NCBI GenBank assembly: GCA_002371465.1
Contig: DFIU01000027.1
Span: forward strand, 1-64,000
DNA from: Lachnospiraceae bacterium UBA3689
GTDB taxonomy: Bacteria; Bacillota; Clostridia; Lachnospirales; Lachnospiraceae
DNA length: 64,000 nt
Direction of reading: 5' to 3'
Part shown: positions 8,650-17,226 of the stretch, one piece after another
Layout: every line of letters starts with the position of its first letter
How positions within the stretch are numbered: position 1 is the stretch's first letter
Made by a program: the position numbers and the translations under genes
Notes under the pieces: model-generated
What the model saw: the letters and a program-made list of their open reading frames with translations, nothing else
Told to the model about the DNA's origin: nothing
The model's database searches: none

Positions 8650-9566
8650 TGGCTTTCTCCCTGATGAACAAGTTCTAAGAAATAATCTTCCAGCGTCCTG
8701 GCGTCCTGCGCCATCTCATAGAGCGATACGCCTCCGGTGACCAGAGCTTTCGCAATGGCGGAGGAATCTGTTTTTTCGTAGATGCGGATACTGTTGTTCT
8801 CCTGGACCGCAAAATCCGAGATGCCAAGGCGCTCCAAAATGATACAGCTTTTCTTCGCGTTGTCAGTTACGATGGAGAGGTAGCTGCGGTTCAGCTTTCT
8901 TATCTCCGCCATCGGCCTTTCCTGTACGATGGCATGTCGGTCAAGGATGCCGATCCAGTCCGCTAGATGTTCCATTTCCGAAAGGATATGGCTGGAGATC
9001 AGGATAGTCGTGCCGAAGCTGCGATTGATCCTCTTGAACAGCTCGCGCATATTCCGGATGCCTTCCGGATCCAGCGCATTGGTAGGCTCATCTAAAATGA
9101 GAAGCTTGGGATAGGTCAGAATTGCGCGTGCAATTGCGAGCCTTTGCCGCATACCGAGGGAGTAAGTGGAAACTCTCCTGCCCGCATCAATGGTCAGATC
9201 GACCTGTTCCAGAACTTCGTCAATCCTCTTTTTATCATGAAAGCCCATATAGGCGGCGTGAAGTTTTAGATTTTCCAGACCGGTCAGTCGCTCGTAGAAA
9301 TAGGGATATTCAATGATGGAGCCGGTTGCGTCAAGCCCCTTGGATGTGATGCCCGGTTGATCAAACATGCGGAGACTTCCATCGTCCATATCCTCCAGTC
9401 CGACCAGAATTTTCATGAGCGTGCTCTTTCCGGCGCCGTTTAAGCCGATCAGACCGTAGATGGAACCGGACGGGACATGAATATCCAGTCCGCTTAGAGC
9501 AGTCGTACTGCCAAATTTTTTACTGACGTGTTTCCCTTCAATGACAAGTGAGTTCAATTTCAGCAA
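8646..9566 (-). CDS. ABC transporter ATP-binding protein, BcrA-like
   Basis: A 306-residue ATPase, the length typical of BcrA-type subunits. It has Walker A GLNGAGKST, signature YSLGMRQRLAIARA, Walker B LLILDEPTNALDPEG and an H-loop (SSH). A ~90-residue C-terminal extension ends in LEDYFLELV, as in bacitracin and lantibiotic exporters. The start codon appears to be TTG: 9566 lies very close to GGAAAGG, and a second TTG at 9557 has better spacing. It works with the overlapping permease and the kinase/regulator pair transcribed before it. Confidence 0.88.
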   Translation of the reverse strand: MLKLNSLVIEGKHVSKKFGSTTALSGLDIHVPSGSIYGLIGLNGAGKSTLMKILVGLEDMDDGSLRMFDQPGITSKGLDATGSIIEYPYFYERLTGLENLKLHAAYMGFHDKKRIDEVLEQVDLTIDAGRRVSTYSLGMRQRLAIARAILTYPKLLILDEPTNALDPEGIRNMRELFKRINRSFGTTILISSHILSEMEHLADWIGILDRHAIVQERPMAEIRKLNRSYLSIVTDNAKKSCIILERLGISDFAVQENNSIRIYEKTDSSAIAKALVTGGVSLYEMAQDARTLEDYFLELVHQGESH

Positions 9567-9607
9567 GAACCTTTCCGACAGTGGATTTTCTGATGAAAGA
9601 AATGGTA

Positions 9608-10570
9608 TCAGATGAAATCGTCATTTTTATGGGGACTTTCTAACGTTTTTCTAACGATGACAGAGAAGGTGGTTCTGCCGCTCTGACTGTCCAGCTCAAT
9701 CTTCATCCGGCAGCGAGCGGCAACCTTTGTGGCGATCGAAAGTCCCAATCCTGTGCGATCCTTCCCGACTAAGCGGGTGTCGCCGATCCGGTAATTTCTT
9801 TCAAATATCCTGGTTTGTTCCGCAGGAGAGATGCCGGGACCATGATCCGTAAGATGGATTACGGCATTTTTGTCATCCTCCGAAATGCCAAGTTCCAGGA
9901 ACTTGCCGGAATCACCGTACCGAATGGCATTGTCAATCAGGTTGTGCAGGATGCACGTGATTGCGGTGGGACTGGTTTGGACGTGGATAGAGGGGCTGCT
10001 GAGACACAGATTGACGCGAAACCCTTTTGCATTTAAGAGATCATAGTAGGACAGGATGATTTCACGGCAGAGTTCGGTCAGATCTGTTTCCCTCATCGGA
10101 AACTGGACGTCACCGGAGCAGATCCTGGCAAAATCCAGCTGCTGCAGAATGACATGCTGCATGGTCTGCGATTTTTGTTTTGTCTTCTGCAGAACTTCGT
10201 TGACCTCGGAAGCGTTGTTGCCGAACTGTTGATATTTGAGGTCGAGCAGATCAATATAGCCGGAGAGGGTTGTGATCGGCGTTTTCAGGTCGTGAGAGAT
10301 ATCCGCGATATTTGTCCGGTACTGAGTCTTAAGAGTGCAGAATTTTTGGGACAGGCAGTACTGTTTAAGGACAGACGAATTGATTGCAGTGAGCAACTCC
10401 TGCATATCCCGATCATCGGTGTGGTCGAGGAGCGGTCTGAAGGAATCATGCTCCTGCCGGAGATATATTGCTGCAGCGGAGATACTTTTATGCAGATCTT
10501 TGCTCCTGCGATATTGGCAGATGTAAAGTATGGTGATAAGCATGATGATGAGTTCCGCGGTAGCGATCAT
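9608..10570 (-). CDS. Sensor histidine kinase, intramembrane-sensing type
   Basis: A 320-residue kinase with one obvious N-terminal membrane helix (~5-20) and no extracellular domain. It has an H box (DISHDLKTPITTLSGY, H93), an N box (LHNLIDNAIRYG), DHGPGISPAEQTRIFERNYR and GLGLSIA. This layout, with the kinase beside a BcrAB-like transporter, resembles systems that detect peptide antibiotics through the transporter instead of directly. The ATG at 10570 has GAGGGA in front. It lies 42 nt after the regulator gene. Confidence 0.85.
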   Translation of the reverse strand: MIATAELIIMLITILYICQYRRSKDLHKSISAAAIYLRQEHDSFRPLLDHTDDRDMQELLTAINSSVLKQYCLSQKFCTLKTQYRTNIADISHDLKTPITTLSGYIDLLDLKYQQFGNNASEVNEVLQKTKQKSQTMQHVILQQLDFARICSGDVQFPMRETDLTELCREIILSYYDLLNAKGFRVNLCLSSPSIHVQTSPTAITCILHNLIDNAIRYGDSGKFLELGISEDDKNAVIHLTDHGPGISPAEQTRIFERNYRIGDTRLVGKDRTGLGLSIATKVAARCRMKIELDSQSGRTTFSVIVRKTLESPHKNDDFI

Positions 10571-10612
10571 ACGAGCCTGTCCCTCATAAGAATTGGAAGA
10601 TAATGGGGTACT

Positions 10613-11296
10613 TTAGTGATCGGAATCTTTCATCCGGTAGCCGATGCCCCACAGAGTTTCAATACAGTCTTTGGACGATCCCAACTTTCTTCGGAGACGA
10701 TTGATATGAGTATTGACGACATCTTCGTTATCCAGGTAGGAATCTTTCCAGACCTGCTGATAGATCTGACCCTTTGAAAACACCTGATTTCTATGTGTGG
10801 CGAGCAGCTGCAGGATATCAAATTCCGTCCGTGTCAGGTCGATTTTCCGCCCATCACAGAAGACCTCTCGTGCCTTAAATTTGATCGTAAGCCCTTTGAT
10901 TTGAAGGGATGTTTGAGGTGCATTCCCATCGTAGATCTCAACCCTGCGCAGGTTTGCCTTGATTCGGGCTTCCAGCTCTACAATCGAAAAGGGTTTGACG
11001 ACGTAATCGTCCGCGCCATAGGTAAAGCAAAGTGCCTTGGCATCATCGCTGTTCTGTCCGGTGATGACAATGATCGGGACAGTGCAGCTGCTGCGGATCT
11101 GTTTGATCGCGGTGATGCCGCTGCCATCGGGAAGCCCCAGATCGATGAGAATGAGACGGTAGTCAGTCAGACTGACAGCATCCGTTAGGGCCTCCAAATG
11201 GTGGATGGCAGTGATCCGGTAGTCTTTACATTCCAGATAGTCAGTCAGCAGTTGGCACATGTGAATGTCATCTTCCAGCAGTAAAATATTTTTCAT
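10613..11296 (-). CDS. OmpR-family response regulator
   Basis: A 227-residue regulator. The receiver has EDD near residues 8-10, a phospho-acceptor aspartate in LILIDLGLPDGSG (about residue 52) and K in YVVKPFS. The C-terminal winged helix contains RTEFDILQLLATHRNQVF and NTHINRLRRKLG. It is the first gene of the minus-strand operon regulator-kinase-ATPase-permease and probably activates it when cell-envelope antibiotics are present. No strong ribosome site is visible before the ATG. Confidence 0.85.
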   Translation of the reverse strand: MKNILLLEDDIHMCQLLTDYLECKDYRITAIHHLEALTDAVSLTDYRLILIDLGLPDGSGITAIKQIRSSCTVPIIVITGQNSDDAKALCFTYGADDYVVKPFSIVELEARIKANLRRVEIYDGNAPQTSLQIKGLTIKFKAREVFCDGRKIDLTRTEFDILQLLATHRNQVFSKGQIYQQVWKDSYLDNEDVVNTHINRLRRKLGSSKDCIETLWGIGYRMKDSDH

Positions 11297-11657
11297 AAGT
11301 TTTAGACTAATCGCTGCGTCATTGAATTGGGACAGAAACTTCCATCAGGCAGCGGCGTCATGGAGGTTTCCAAATATGCTTCTTACAAAATGAATTTATG
11401 TCATAGACCCATACAGGTGATTCTATTATAGATCAAATTGATAATGGGCGGATAATGGAATCTAAAAAGACAGATAGCTCCACCGCAAGGTTGAGAAGGT
11501 CGATCTCTGTAAAAGATATAGCCTTTGCATGATAATGCGTAGAATAAGGACCGAATATGGCATGTGGACTTGTATCGTCCAATGTGTTGGGGGGATGAAA
11601 GTTTTGTGCTAAAATATTTTCTGTTCTTAGAAGCGGAAAGAAGAGAGTGGAAATTTC
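11297..11657. other. Intergenic region between divergent genes
   Basis: This 361-nt gap separates the minus-strand self-protection operon from the plus-strand MATE gene. It must hold the promoter of each. A plus-strand candidate is TTGGGG (11587-11592), a 17-nt spacer and TAAAAT (11610-11615). No operator repeat for the response regulator could be made out with confidence, and no other gene is visible. Confidence 0.5.
11587..11615 (+). promoter_or_regulatory. Candidate promoter of the second MATE gene
   Basis: TTGGGG and TAAAAT are separated by 17 nt. The -10 lies ~43 nt before the ATG. The -35 matches the consensus at only three positions. Confidence 0.4.
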
Positions 11658-13040
11658 ATGCTGAAAGCAGTTGAAAACAAGACGAATCAGGAACTCTTTG
11701 AAAGGATGCCGGTGCCGAAGGCTCTGGCGCAGATGTGTATTCCGACTATCATCGGACAGATGATTGTTCTGGTCTATAATCTGGCGGACACCTTCTTTAT
11801 CGGCAGGACCGGAAACCCGTACATGGTAGCGGCGGCATCTCTGGTGCTTCCCATTTTTAATATCTCCAATGCGGTATCGGGGTTGATCGGAATCGGCGCG
11901 GGATCTCTTATTTCCCGCCTGCTGGGAGCGGGAAAGACGAAAGACGCTTCTAAAATCAGCGCCTTTGCCTTTTACTTCGGGATCGCGGTCAGCCTATCTT
12001 ACAGCCTCATCGTCTTTTTCGGTCGGGACGCGATACTGTGGGCATTGGGCGCCAGCGACCAGACCTTTTCCTACGCCGCCCAGTATGCTCTCTGTGTCGT
12101 GATGATCGGAGGCATTCCCACCATCCTGCAGCTGACTCTCTCCCAGCTGGTCCGGGCGGTCGGCTGCTCCAGGGAAGCTGCCTTTGGTACTTCACTGGGA
12201 GGTCTTTTGAATATCGGGCTAGACCCTCTCTTTATGTTTGTCCTGCTGCCTAAGGGCAGCGAGATTCTGGGAGCGGGGATCGCAACCCTTCTTTCCAACA
12301 TCATTTCCATGATCTATTTTATTGTCCTGATTCTTCGCCTCAGAAAGAAAACGGTTCTGTCCCTGTCGCCGGCGGCGGGGCTGCCTGGAGGAAATCTGAT
12401 CCGTGTCATGATTCTGGGCGGTATTCCGGCGGGCGCGTCCAACCTGCTCTTTGATTTTTCCCAGATCCTCATCAACAAGCTGATGGCGGCTTATGGGGAT
12501 ATCGCCCTGGCTGCCGTTGGGATTGTCCTTAAAGCGGAGCGGATCCCTCTCAATACCGGAGTCGGAATCTGCCAGGGAATGATGCCCCTGGTGGCTTACA
12601 ACTATAGCGCCGGCAACCATAAACGCATGAGGAAGATTTTAAATGAGAGCCGGATCGCCGGGCTTCTTGTCGCCGCAGCCGCGATCATCTTTTACGAAGT
12701 CTTCGCTCCCCAGATCCTGCGGCTTTTTATCAACAACGAAGCAACCGCTGTCCTTGGAGCTTCCTTTTTAAGAGCCAGATGCCTGGCGACGCCCTTTATG
12801 TTCATGTGCTTCCACATCCTCTATTTTTTCCAGGCGATGGGCAAGGCTGGCTACGCCTTTATTCTGGCTCTCATCCGCCAGCTGGTCCTCTATGCACCCC
12901 TTCTTTTGCTGATGGACTACCTGTTGGGGATGAGCGGGCTGGTGTGGACCCAGCTGGTCAGCGACGGCATCATGACCCTTGTTTCCTTTTGGATCTATTT
13001 TCGCTTCGACCGCAATAATCTGAGGGGAAAATCGAAATGA
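11658..13040 (+). CDS. MATE family efflux transporter, MepA-like
   Basis: A 460-residue 12-helix exporter. The segment IIGQMIVLVYNLADTFFIGRTGN is characteristic of the MepA/DinF-like branch, and GIGICQG-type motifs appear in the second half (TGVGICQGMMPLVAYNYSAGNHKRM). It would expel cationic compounds using an ion gradient. It is only ~35% the same in appearance as the first MATE gene of this window and belongs to a different branch, so it is not a recent duplicate. It is monocistronic. Confidence 0.9.
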   Translation: MLKAVENKTNQELFERMPVPKALAQMCIPTIIGQMIVLVYNLADTFFIGRTGNPYMVAAASLVLPIFNISNAVSGLIGIGAGSLISRLLGAGKTKDASKISAFAFYFGIAVSLSYSLIVFFGRDAILWALGASDQTFSYAAQYALCVVMIGGIPTILQLTLSQLVRAVGCSREAAFGTSLGGLLNIGLDPLFMFVLLPKGSEILGAGIATLLSNIISMIYFIVLILRLRKKTVLSLSPAAGLPGGNLIRVMILGGIPAGASNLLFDFSQILINKLMAAYGDIALAAVGIVLKAERIPLNTGVGICQGMMPLVAYNYSAGNHKRMRKILNESRIAGLLVAAAAIIFYEVFAPQILRLFINNEATAVLGASFLRARCLATPFMFMCFHILYFFQAMGKAGYAFILALIRQLVLYAPLLLLMDYLLGMSGLVWTQLVSDGIMTLVSFWIYFRFDRNNLRGKSK

Positions 13041-13197
13041 CCGGGAAGCGGGTATCTTGATCCGAAACCGTTACGGTTGATATTGCGATTGGGCTCGTAA
13101 ATGCAAGCAAAGGGACATCAGCAGGGTTTGAAAACTTATGTGCAGGCTGGATGTCCGGATGGGGTTTCTGTCGCCCATAATTCATGAAAATGTACCT

Positions 13198-13220
13198 ATT
13201 ATTACTATTAGTAGTATAAT
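13198..13220 (+). promoter_or_regulatory. Candidate promoter and operator of the ZIP transporter gene
   Basis: A -10-like TATAAT lies at 13215-13220, ~85 nt before the ATG. It is overlapped by an imperfect inverted repeat (ATTATTACTA / TAGTAGTATAAT). The -35 is poor, which would suit an activated or repressed metal-responsive promoter, but no regulator can be named. Confidence 0.35.
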
Positions 13221-13305
13221 GGGCTTTAAATGGGTCATCTGTGACTGATCGTTTCAGCTCGTATGAGAGGCTGGATGGGGCGGATGACGGATAAGAGGTA
13301 GAAGA

Positions 13306-14088
13306 ATGAATGTACAAGTGACAACGGGGCTTTTAGTCCCATTTCTCGGAACCGCGCTGGGGTCTGCCTGCGTCTTTTTTATGAAGGATAAGATGAGTGT
13401 CCGGCTGGAAAAGATTCTGCAGGGGTTTGCGGCTGGCGTCATGGTGGCAGCTTCGGTCTGGAGCCTGCTGATTCCGGCTATGGAACAGAGTTCAAATCTG
13501 GGAAAACTTGCCTTTATTCCGGCAGTCGTCGGTCTTTGGCTGGGAACCTTGTTCCTGCTGATTCTGGACCGTGTGATCCCCCATCTCCATCAGTTTACAA
13601 ATGAGGCAGAGGGACCAAAGAGCAAGCTGGCCAGGACGACGATGATGGTCCTGGCGGTTACCCTGCACAACATCCCGGAAGGTATGGCGGTCGGCGTGGT
13701 CTATGCCGGCTGGCTGAAAGGCAATGGCGGTCTTTCGGCAGGCGCCGCCTTTGCCCTGGCTCTTGGAATTGCAATCCAGAACTTCCCGGAAGGCGCGATT
13801 ATCTCCATGCCGCTCCATGCGGAAGGGGAGGGCAAGGGAAAGGCCTTTATAAACGGCGTCCTGTCGGGAGCGGTAGAACCTATCGGCGCGATCCTGACGA
13901 TTATCTTTGCGGAATTGGTGATCCCGGCTCTGCCCTACCTGCTGGCATTTGCGGCGGGCGCCATGATCTACGTCGTCGTGGAGGAGCTGATTCCGGAAAT
14001 GTCGTCCGGTAAACATTCCAATGTCGGCGTCGTCATGTTCGCGGCGGGATTTGCGCTCATGATGATTTTGGATACCGCGCTGGGATAA
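13306..14088 (+). CDS. ZIP family divalent metal transporter (ZupT/GufA-like)
   Basis: A 260-residue protein with eight predicted helices. The two metal-binding helices carry LHNIPEGMAVGVVYAG and QNFPEGAIISMPLHAEG, the H/N-x-x-x-E signatures of the GufA/ZupT branch. It would move Zn2+, Fe2+ or Mn2+ into the cytoplasm. AGAGGTAGAAG precedes the ATG. It stands alone between a MATE gene and a nitroreductase gene. Confidence 0.9.
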   Translation: MNVQVTTGLLVPFLGTALGSACVFFMKDKMSVRLEKILQGFAAGVMVAASVWSLLIPAMEQSSNLGKLAFIPAVVGLWLGTLFLLILDRVIPHLHQFTNEAEGPKSKLARTTMMVLAVTLHNIPEGMAVGVVYAGWLKGNGGLSAGAAFALALGIAIQNFPEGAIISMPLHAEGEGKGKAFINGVLSGAVEPIGAILTIIFAELVIPALPYLLAFAAGAMIYVVVEELIPEMSSGKHSNVGVVMFAAGFALMMILDTALG

Positions 14089-14270
14089 AGAAAAGGATTG
14101 CTTTTAATCTGATTGCGTGCTATTATTTATCCATCGAGGGGATTTGAAATCAGAATCCTACTAAAACAGAACCACTTCAAAGGAAGTTTGCAGTGGACAA
14201 ATACGATAAATTTCAGCAAATCCGGCTTAGAAATAAGTTCTAGAGTCGGAGAATGAGAGGAGATAGAACC

Positions 14271-14843
14271 ATGAATATCACAGAAGCAATCAAGGATAGA
14301 AGAACAGTTTACGCAATCAATAAGGAACTTCCGGTCAGTGAAGAGGAAGTTGTAAGCTTTATCAATGAAGCGACAGCCCTCGTACCGGACGCCTTCAATA
14401 TGAAGAGCCAGCGTGTCGTCGTCGCTCTTGGCGATAAGCAGGACCAGCTTTGGGATACCGTTTATGATGTATTTGAGGGCAAGGTCCCGAGAGATAAGAT
14501 TGATGGCTTTAAGGCAGGCGCCGGCACGGTTCTCTATTTTTATGACAAAGCGACGGTAGAGGCTTTACAGGACCAGTTCCCGCTCTATGCGGATAACTTC
14601 CCCGTATGGGCGCAGCAGTCCAATGGTATGCTGCAGTTCACGATTTGGGCAGGTCTTCGCAATCTGGGAATCGGAGCCAACCTTCAGCATTACAATCCGG
14701 TCATTGATGAGGCTGTTAAGAAGCTTTTTGATGTTCCGGAAAATTATGTTCTGGTTGCGGAAATGCCTTTTGGCGGTATCACAGAACTTCCGGCTGAGAA
14801 GGAGAAGGAAGATATCTCCCTTCGTGTCAAGGTCGTAAAATAA
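14271..14843 (+). CDS. Nitroreductase family protein (YdgI/HBN1-like)
   Basis: A 190-residue single-domain nitroreductase. It begins MNITEAIKDRRTVYAINKEL (FMN phosphate contacts) and has PDAFNMKSQRVVVALG and LGIGANLQHYNP. The spacing fits the short oxidoreductases related to fungal HBN1 and Lactococcus CinD-type enzymes. It is likely a cytoplasmic FMN-dependent reductase of quinones or nitro compounds. The frame is open from an ATG at 14253, but AGGAG (14258-14262) lies inside that extension and points to the ATG at 14271. Confidence 0.87.
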   Translation: MNITEAIKDRRTVYAINKELPVSEEEVVSFINEATALVPDAFNMKSQRVVVALGDKQDQLWDTVYDVFEGKVPRDKIDGFKAGAGTVLYFYDKATVEALQDQFPLYADNFPVWAQQSNGMLQFTIWAGLRNLGIGANLQHYNPVIDEAVKKLFDVPENYVLVAEMPFGGITELPAEKEKEDISLRVKVVK

Positions 14844-14886
14844 GCTGCGGTTCGGATCTTAGATCCGGTGAGCATGAATTTATGGA

Positions 14887-14925
14887 GGAAGAGACGGCAG
14901 ATTTTTCTGTCGTCTCTTCCTTTTT
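14887..14925 (+). terminator. Intrinsic terminator after the nitroreductase gene
   Basis: A 14-bp stem (14887-14900 with 14907-14920, one G-U pair) closes a 6-nt loop and is followed by TTTTT (14921-14925). Confidence 0.9.
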
Positions 14926-15032
14926 GCCTGTACTGCCTTTTGAACCGGGTACTGTTAATTTTTTTGGATTATTTAACTTATCCTGTTTGATCGTTAATTG
15001 ATGGTTGATTGATTTTGAGGTAGGACTATCTT

Positions 15033-15060
15033 TTGAGCGCTTTCTGTTGTTATACATTAT
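15033..15060 (+). promoter_or_regulatory. Possible promoter of the ECF sigma operon
   Basis: TTGAGC (15033-15038) and CATTAT (15055-15060) are 16 nt apart, about 35 nt before the GTG start. It is a weak match. An autoregulated ECF promoter would look different and could not be recognised by eye. Confidence 0.25.
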
Positions 15061-15094
15061 GTAAAGAGATTTTCAGGCAGAAAGTAGGGGCTAT

Positions 15095-15625
15095 GTGAAT
15101 ACAGATTCCAAAGTAATCAAACAGATGCAGCAAGGCGATGATGCTGCTTTTGATCTTTTTATCCACAAATATTACTCCGAGATTTTGAAATACTGCACAT
15201 ATCACTGTTCTGACAGAGAAGAAGCAAAAGATCTCACGCAAGAAACCTTTTTGAGATTCTTTTCCGGGTTTTCTTCTTACGCTCATCGGGGGAAAGCAAA
15301 GAATTATCTCTATACAATCGCCGGAAATCTGTGCAAAAACTATTATCGACATTCTAAGAGCCAACTTCTTGACTCGATTGCGGAGGAGTTCCCATCTGAA
15401 AAACAGGAAGAAGTTTTATCCACACAGGTGACAGTCCGTATGTGCCTGGATCAGCTTTCAGAGGGATTTCGGGAGGTGATTATCTTGTACTATTATCAGG
15501 GGTTGAGGCAAACGGAGATTGCTGATGTGCTGGGCATAGGGCTTCCTCTTGTAAAATACCGGTTAAAGAAAGCAAAAGAACAACTGAAAAAATTGTTGGA
15601 TTTGGAGGATGGGCATGGGTATTGA
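15095..15625 (+). CDS. ECF-type RNA polymerase sigma factor
   Basis: A 176-residue sigma-70 factor with only regions 2 and 4. Region 2 contains AAFDLFIHKYYSEILKYCTYHC, EEAKDLTQETFLRFF and KNYLYTIAGNLCKNYYR. Region 4 contains LDQLSEGFREVIILYYYQGLRQTEIADVLGIGLPLVKYRLKKAK. It would direct RNA polymerase to a small regulon, probably its own operon. The start is a GTG at 15095; an overlapping ATG is followed at once by a stop in another frame. It is the first gene of an AT-rich five-gene block that looks foreign next to its GC-richer neighbours. Confidence 0.9.
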   Translation: MNTDSKVIKQMQQGDDAAFDLFIHKYYSEILKYCTYHCSDREEAKDLTQETFLRFFSGFSSYAHRGKAKNYLYTIAGNLCKNYYRHSKSQLLDSIAEEFPSEKQEEVLSTQVTVRMCLDQLSEGFREVIILYYYQGLRQTEIADVLGIGLPLVKYRLKKAKEQLKKLLDLEDGHGY

Positions 15626-16370
15626 AAATTTGCTGGATAAAGAACATATAGAAGTCGTGGTCAATGAAGAAGAAATACAGGCTGTTATTCATAAAGCAAA
15701 AGCTGCCTTCGTGGAAAGTGAAAGTAAGCAGCTTCTTTCCCGTCGGGAGTTTATTTGTAACCAGTTTCACATGATCCGTAAAAGGTGGTGGATGATTCAA
15801 TTAGGTGCTTTATGTTTGGCTTGGTTGCTCCTTTCAGCGGAACATGAACAGTTTTATATAAGAAGAGAAATGGGAGTCTTTGCCTCCCTGTTTATTATCA
15901 TTCTGATTCCGGAACTTTGGCGAAATTTAACAAATCATTGCACGGAAGTGGAAATAAGCGCCTATTATTCTCTGCATCAGATTTATGCAGCGAGGATTCT
16001 TTTGTTCGGTGCGGCAGATGTGCTGTTGATAACCGTATTTGTAAGCGGCACACACTGGTTTCTTCATATCGCACTCGTAGATCTGATTATACAATTTCTG
16101 TTGCCTATGGTAGTGACCGCCTGCATCTGTTTTGCTGTACTAAGCAAGCAGAGCCTTAATGGGTGGAGCGCAATAGGGGGGTGTGCTTTGTGGAGTGGTG
16201 TCTGGTGGGCAGCAACTGCCAATGATAAACTGTACGCCTCCATAGCGATCCCGATCTGGCTGCTTGTCTTTGCGCTGGCAATCCTATTTCTGGTGGTGAC
16301 AGTTTTTCACTTGCTGGAAAATTGTGACAAATTTATGGGGGTGAATTTAAGTGGAACTGTCTTTGAATAA
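15615..16370 (+). CDS. Membrane protein of ECF sigma/ABC operon, possible anti-sigma factor
   Basis: A 251-residue protein not recognised as a named family. It has a charged cytoplasmic N-terminus of ~55 residues followed by six predicted helices (starting at ILRKRWWMIQLGALCLAWLLL-like sequence near residue 60). GGAGG at 15603-15607 is too close to the ATG at 15609 and correctly spaced for the ATG at 15615, which is chosen. It overlaps the sigma gene by 11 nt and the downstream ATPase gene by 20 nt. The place after an ECF sigma gene and the cytoplasmic N-terminus suggest an anti-sigma or an accessory permease role; both are inference. Confidence 0.7.
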   Translation: MGIENLLDKEHIEVVVNEEEIQAVIHKAKAAFVESESKQLLSRREFICNQFHMIRKRWWMIQLGALCLAWLLLSAEHEQFYIRREMGVFASLFIIILIPELWRNLTNHCTEVEISAYYSLHQIYAARILLFGAADVLLITVFVSGTHWFLHIALVDLIIQFLLPMVVTACICFAVLSKQSLNGWSAIGGCALWSGVWWAATANDKLYASIAIPIWLLVFALAILFLVVTVFHLLENCDKFMGVNLSGTVFE

Positions 16371-17226
16371 TTTGACAAAAAAATATGGCAGTTTTAAAGC
16401 AGTAAATGATTTGAATTTTACCATGTCAAAAGGTGTCTATGGGCTGTTGGGCGTAAATGGGGCAGGGAAAACGACTTTGATGCGGATGATTGGAACTCTG
16501 ATCCAGCCAACACATGGAACTATCACCTTAAATGGGAGAGATATTCTTGAAATGGGTGGAGATTACCGCCGACTTCTAGGATATCTTCCACAGGATTTCG
16601 GATATTACCCGGATCTGAATGTATCGGATTACTTGATGTATATTGCAGCGATAAAGGGATTGCGTCCAGTTTTTGCGAGAAAACAGGTGGACCTTCTCTT
16701 AGATCAAGTTGGTATGAAACGTGCATGTAAAGTGAAGATGCGAAAGTTATCTGGAGGTATGCTGAGGCGGGTTGGCATTGCACAAGCCATGTTAAATGAC
16801 CCAAAGATTTTAATTTTAGATGAGCCAACGGCAGGACTAGATCCAAATGAAAGAATTCGCTTCAGAAATCTTATCAGTGAAGTTTCCGATGACCGTCTGG
16901 TTCTGTTATCGACTCATATTGTATCCGATGTGGAATTCATCGCAAACAAAATTATTCTGATGAATAAAGGCTCTTTTTTTCGTACCGGAACGGCAAAAGA
17001 CCTTATTGCATCCATACAAACAAAGGTTTGGACCTGTAACGTGCCGCGAAATCAAGTGGATGAATATATGAAAAAATATTTGGTCGCAAATGTAAAGACG
17101 GCAGCACAGGGTGCGGAACTCCGTATGATCTCGGAACAGCCTCCGGTATTTGATGCACGTCAGGAGCAGGCTACCTTGGAAGATGCATTTTTGTACTATT
17201 TTGGGGAGAAAGCGGGGAATTCATAA
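16351..17226 (+). CDS. ABC transporter ATP-binding protein
   Basis: A 291-residue ATPase with Walker A GVNGAGKTTLM, a Q-loop in YLPQDFGYYPDLNV, signature LSGGMLRRVGIAQAM, Walker B ILILDEPTAGLDPNE and H-loop STH. It has the C-terminal extension of antibiotic/peptide exporter ATPases. The start is a GTG at 16351 preceded by GGGGGTG, inside the end of the upstream gene. Its stop overlaps the permease ATG (TAATG). It would power the permease encoded next. Confidence 0.9.
   Translation: MELSLNNLTKKYGSFKAVNDLNFTMSKGVYGLLGVNGAGKTTLMRMIGTLIQPTHGTITLNGRDILEMGGDYRRLLGYLPQDFGYYPDLNVSDYLMYIAAIKGLRPVFARKQVDLLLDQVGMKRACKVKMRKLSGGMLRRVGIAQAMLNDPKILILDEPTAGLDPNERIRFRNLISEVSDDRLVLLSTHIVSDVEFIANKIILMNKGSFFRTGTAKDLIASIQTKVWTCNVPRNQVDEYMKKYLVANVKTAAQGAELRMISEQPPVFDARQEQATLEDAFLYYFGEKAGNS

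Noticed and set aside
13041..13200. Short open frame after the second MATE gene
   Set aside because: It has 37 codons, no start codon and a stop just upstream; it is best treated as non-coding.
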